Below, in pieces: positions 6,520 to 8,770 of a DNA stretch of 8,770 nucleotides; the first letter of the stretch is position 1; every line of letters starts with the position of its first letter. Location: positions 1 through 8,770 of the forward strand of contig JAOAAM010000012.1 of assembly GCA_026418875.1 (NCBI GenBank). The letters run 5' to 3'. The notes below the pieces were generated by a model. It was not told where the DNA came from. It worked only from the letters and a program-made list of their open reading frames with translations, and did no database searches. The position numbers and the translations under genes are program-made. This stretch comes from Gemmataceae bacterium. Its GTDB lineage: Bacteria > Planctomycetota > Planctomycetia > Gemmatales > Gemmataceae.

Positions 6520-7098
6520 ATGTGGCGATGGGTGTTCGTTTGTTGGTTGGCGATGTCGGTGCAGTCAGTGATGGCTCAATTTCCGGGGATACCAAGCGCC
6601 CCAGCAGTTCAACCGAAAATCGAGCCACTTCCCTTTACTCCTTACGTTCCCCCGGTTCACTGCATCGGGAAAGTTGGCCGGGATTTCATCAATTGCGTGA
6701 TCCCCGATTGGCGAGTGCTGGCTGGGGCGTCGTTTTTCAACACGGAGTTTGAAAGCGTGTACAACCGGCTGTATCGGGAGGTGCGGCGAGAGTCCGAGTT
6801 GGCCCGCCGTCGAGAATTACCGCCTCCACCGCCGGTGGATGACCCAACCCGCGCCCTGCTGCTGATTGAAGTGGATCCGCGTGCAGAGGTTTTCGTCGAA
6901 AACTATCCACTGCGACAGCCGAAAGCGATCAGAGAATTTACCTCCCCGCCGCTTCCACCGGGTGAGTACGAGTACGGCATTCGAATCCAGTGGCACGATG
7001 GGAACCAAATGCGCGAGAGCAAGCTCACGGTTCCCGTGCAACCCGGGAGGCGGACACGGGTGGTGGCACTGACGCCGGGGCTGGACAGCGGCCGCTGA
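6520..7098 (+). CDS. Exported protein with a TIGR03000-type planctomycete domain
   Basis: A 192-residue protein. A signal peptide covers about residues 1-19 (R3, hydrophobic core, VMA|QF). Residues 20-110 are Pro-rich at both ends, with an uncharacterised middle segment (CIGKVGRDFINCVIPDW, then YNRLYREVRRESELARRREL) containing two cysteines (C48, C59) that might form a disulfide. Residues 111-184 match the TIGR03000 pattern: ALLLIEVDPRAEVFVENYPL, then REFTSPPLPPGEYEYGIRIQW, then RESKLTVPVQPGRRTRVVAL. This is a beta-sandwich-like module of planctomycete envelope proteins, similar in style to PEGA domains. Family members usually carry DG in the turn after the strand; here it reads ENYPL. The function of the domain is unknown. 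The gene ends 53 bp before the MATE gene on the same strand, so the two are probably co-transcribed, although nothing links their functions. Confidence 0.88.
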   Translation: MWRWVFVCWLAMSVQSVMAQFPGIPSAPAVQPKIEPLPFTPYVPPVHCIGKVGRDFINCVIPDWRVLAGASFFNTEFESVYNRLYREVRRESELARRRELPPPPPVDDPTRALLLIEVDPRAEVFVENYPLRQPKAIREFTSPPLPPGEYEYGIRIQWHDGNQMRESKLTVPVQPGRRTRVVALTPGLDSGR

Positions 7099-7151
7099 CG
7101 CTCACCGCTGGCACTGAACATCAAACGGTCGGACCGCTATCCTTCACTGGG

Positions 7152-8543
7152 ATGGAACTGGTTCCTGACCCGAGGCCGGCTTGGAGGCAGGTGGTTTACC
7201 TGGCGTGGCCTGTCTTGGCACAGCAAGCGCTCATTTTCAGCGTCGGCATCTATGACAGCTACCTCGCCGGAAACAACGTCCCCGCCGACATCGGCAAGCA
7301 CGTCGCGTATCAGGCGGCCCAAGGAAACATCAGCTACCTGACTTGGTTTCTCTCGAGCTACACTGTTTTAGTGAGCGTCGGGAGTACAGCCTTGGTCGCT
7401 CGGTTTGTCGGGGCGAGGGATTGGGGCAATGCCGGACGAACCGTTCAGCAGTCGCTTCTACTTTCAATCGTCTTGGGCATCATCGGCGGAGTCGCGGGGT
7501 GGTTCCTCGCCCCGTTCCTGATGGAGTGGCTGGGCCTCACGGGCGATGCCGGGGCATTCGCCGTCGAATTTTTGCGACCGCTGGTGGCCTTATTGGTGTT
7601 TCAAGTCGTGGAGCAGGCAGGCATTCACTGCCTGATCGGGGCCGGCGATACGCGGACAGGGCCGATTGTCTCAGGATGCGTGGCCCTTTTGAACATCCCG
7701 CTGGCCTGGGCATTTTTCCACGGGGTTGGCCCGTTACCCGCCTGGGGCTTCCGCGGGATTGCGATCGGTACCGCGTTGAGCCATGTCATCGGCAGCATGA
7801 TTGTCGTGGCTGTTTTGATCCGCGGCCGAAACGGCGTGCGATTGCATCTGCGGGGAATGACGCCTGACTTCCGGCTGATGTATCGCCTCTTGCGGGTGAG
7901 TGTCCCGGCAGCGATCGACACGTTTTCCATTATCGCCGGGCAATTCTGGTTTCTCAGCCTGATCAACCAAATTGGCACTGGCCCAATGCGCGACATCACG
8001 GTAGCGGCTCACGGGCATGCCATTCGTTGGGAGGGATTGGGCTATCTCTCGGGCAAGGCGTTCGGCGTGGCGGCGATGGCGCTAGTCGGTCAGAACTTGG
8101 GTGCCCGCCGACCCCGACGTGCTGCGGAATGCGGCTGGACCGCGTTGCTGCTTGGTGCCGCGTTCATGTCGCTGATGGGGCTGGTTTTTTTCATTTTGGC
8201 CGAGCCGATGTTTCGACTGTTCTCGCCGGGGGAACACCAGAGGCCGGTGATCGACGTCGGAGTCCCCGTTTTACGCCTGGTCGCCTTCGCCATGCCTGCA
8301 CTCGCTTGCGCCAACATCCTCAACGAAGCCCTTCGCGGCGCTGGCCACACCCGCACACCCGTGTTGATCACCTGGCTCGGCTTCCTGGGAGTGCGAATCC
8401 CCTTGGCCTACTGGCTGACTCAAGGCAGCCCGAACCTCGGCTTGTTCGGTGCATGGCTGGCCATGTTCGCCGATTTGCACCTTCGTGGCGGGTTATTTGT
8501 TTGGCTCTTCGCCCGGGGCCGGTGGCAACAAACGGTGGTTTGA
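7152..8543 (+). CDS. MATE-family efflux transporter
   Basis: A 463-residue protein, the usual MATE length, starting at ATG 7152. The open frame extends upstream to 6990, but that part overlaps the preceding gene in another frame and lacks family character. The Shine-Dalgarno is weak. The protein is an inner-membrane, polytopic (about 12 helices) cation-coupled exporter of drugs or organic cations. Both halves show the family's pseudo-repeat: GSTALVARFVGARDWGNAG (77-95) corresponds to AAMALVGQNLGARRPRRAAE (307-326), and LIGAGDTRTG with LNIPLAW (161-186) corresponds to LRGAGHTRTP with VRIPLAY (394-420). The second copy has H in place of the usual D in GAGDTRT. The N-terminal helix WPVLAQQALIFSVGIYDSYLAG (19-40) has D35 where MATE proteins often carry their first-helix acidic residue. 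NorM, DinF or eukaryotic-type subfamily cannot be settled by eye. It converges on an Rrf2-like gene 32 bp away. Confidence 0.95.
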   Translation: MELVPDPRPAWRQVVYLAWPVLAQQALIFSVGIYDSYLAGNNVPADIGKHVAYQAAQGNISYLTWFLSSYTVLVSVGSTALVARFVGARDWGNAGRTVQQSLLLSIVLGIIGGVAGWFLAPFLMEWLGLTGDAGAFAVEFLRPLVALLVFQVVEQAGIHCLIGAGDTRTGPIVSGCVALLNIPLAWAFFHGVGPLPAWGFRGIAIGTALSHVIGSMIVVAVLIRGRNGVRLHLRGMTPDFRLMYRLLRVSVPAAIDTFSIIAGQFWFLSLINQIGTGPMRDITVAAHGHAIRWEGLGYLSGKAFGVAAMALVGQNLGARRPRRAAECGWTALLLGAAFMSLMGLVFFILAEPMFRLFSPGEHQRPVIDVGVPVLRLVAFAMPALACANILNEALRGAGHTRTPVLITWLGFLGVRIPLAYWLTQGSPNLGLFGAWLAMFADLHLRGGLFVWLFARGRWQQTVV

Positions 8544-8544
8544 T

Positions 8545-8578
8545 TGACTTTGGCCGATTCAACCGAAGGCCAGAGTCA
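8545..8578. terminator. Bidirectional terminator hairpin between convergent genes
   Basis: TGACTTTGGCC (8545-8555) and GGCCAGAGTCA (8568-8578) form an 11-bp stem with a single G-U pair when transcribed, around a 12-base loop in which TTC can pair with GAA. The left arm begins one base after the MATE stop, and the right arm contains the stop codon of the Rrf2-like gene. Its placement fits a shared terminator for both directions. No clear U-tract follows on either strand. Confidence 0.65.
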
Positions 8579-8770
8579 CTTCCGATTCAAGCGGGACGTC
8601 TCGAGGGGGATGGGCTGAGGCACCGGACAAAGGGGCTTGCTGGTCGACGGCTCCGCTAAAAGATCGGCCAAGGTGCTGCCGCGAAACGCCAACTCAATCG
8701 CTTCCAAAGCACTGTCGATTTTTTTGTGCAGCGGGCACAGCACGGTGCGGTGTGCGGCCAGGTCCAAGGG
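8576..8770 (-). CDS. Rrf2-family transcriptional regulator, C-terminal fragment (cut by window edge)
   Basis: The last 64 residues of a protein entering from the right edge. The stretch PLDLAAHRTVLCPLHKKID, then SALEAIELAFRGSTLADLLAE, matches the end of Rrf2 regulators: a Cys-x-x-His/Leu-His region, an amphipathic helix, then the characteristic TTLADL-like tail, here STLADL. A polar tail of about 25 residues follows, ending LNRK. The winged-helix DNA-binding part and any other cluster cysteines lie outside the window. Only one cysteine is visible, so an iron-sulfur cluster cannot be judged. It converges with the MATE gene and so does not share its promoter. Confidence 0.65.
   Translation of the reverse strand, partial: PLDLAAHRTVLCPLHKKIDSALEAIELAFRGSTLADLLAEPSTSKPLCPVPQPIPLETSRLNRK

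Noticed and set aside
6990..7151. A 54-residue N-terminal extension of the MATE protein
   Set aside because: It overlaps the TIGR03000-type gene in another frame and is polar and Gly/Thr-rich, unlike a MATE N-terminus.

Overview
The window reads as an ordinary chromosomal segment of a planctomycete, most likely from the Gemmatales. Four things point there: a Ser/Thr kinase with a Gemmata-type N-terminal extension, a TIGR03000-type domain (a planctomycete-specific module), a short exported protein with a planctomycete-type C-terminal motif, and a large exported protein resembling a planctomycete-restricted family. The assignment comes from recalled family patterns and was not checked by a search. 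I see no phage, transposase, CRISPR array or tRNA/rRNA gene, and no clear undescribed multi-gene system.

Left part, all on the minus strand. The N-terminal 201 residues of a Ser/Thr protein kinase run off the left edge (1-603). Upstream of it lie a small exported protein (784-1224), a classical short-chain dehydrogenase/reductase (SDR, 1457-2251) and a 901-residue exported protein of unknown function (2411-5116). Hairpins follow the stop codons of the small protein and the SDR, so these genes may form separate transcription units despite sharing a strand. The stop codon of the 901-residue gene lies inside a phased 14-bp tandem repeat with a 42-bp higher-order period. Read through that stop, the repeat gives an in-frame 14-residue repeat. 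This is the most unusual feature of the window.

Right part, mostly on the plus strand. A 258-bp divergent intergenic region (5117-5374) holds a long imperfect hairpin with competing pairings and a separate short palindrome. It is followed by a membrane-anchored protein with two STN-like (secretin/TonB short N-terminal) modules (5375-6358), an exported protein with a TIGR03000-type domain (6520-7098) and, 53 bp further on, a MATE-family multidrug/toxin exporter (7152-8543). The MATE gene converges on the C-terminus of an Rrf2-like regulator that enters from the right edge on the minus strand (8576-8770). An 11-bp-stem hairpin (8545-8578) sits between the two and probably terminates both.

Most genes encode envelope or exported proteins of planctomycete-specific type. 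The only confident biochemical roles are the kinase, the SDR and the MATE transporter. No stretch longer than 300 bases lacks a gene; the gaps run from 32 to 258 bp and are described below.
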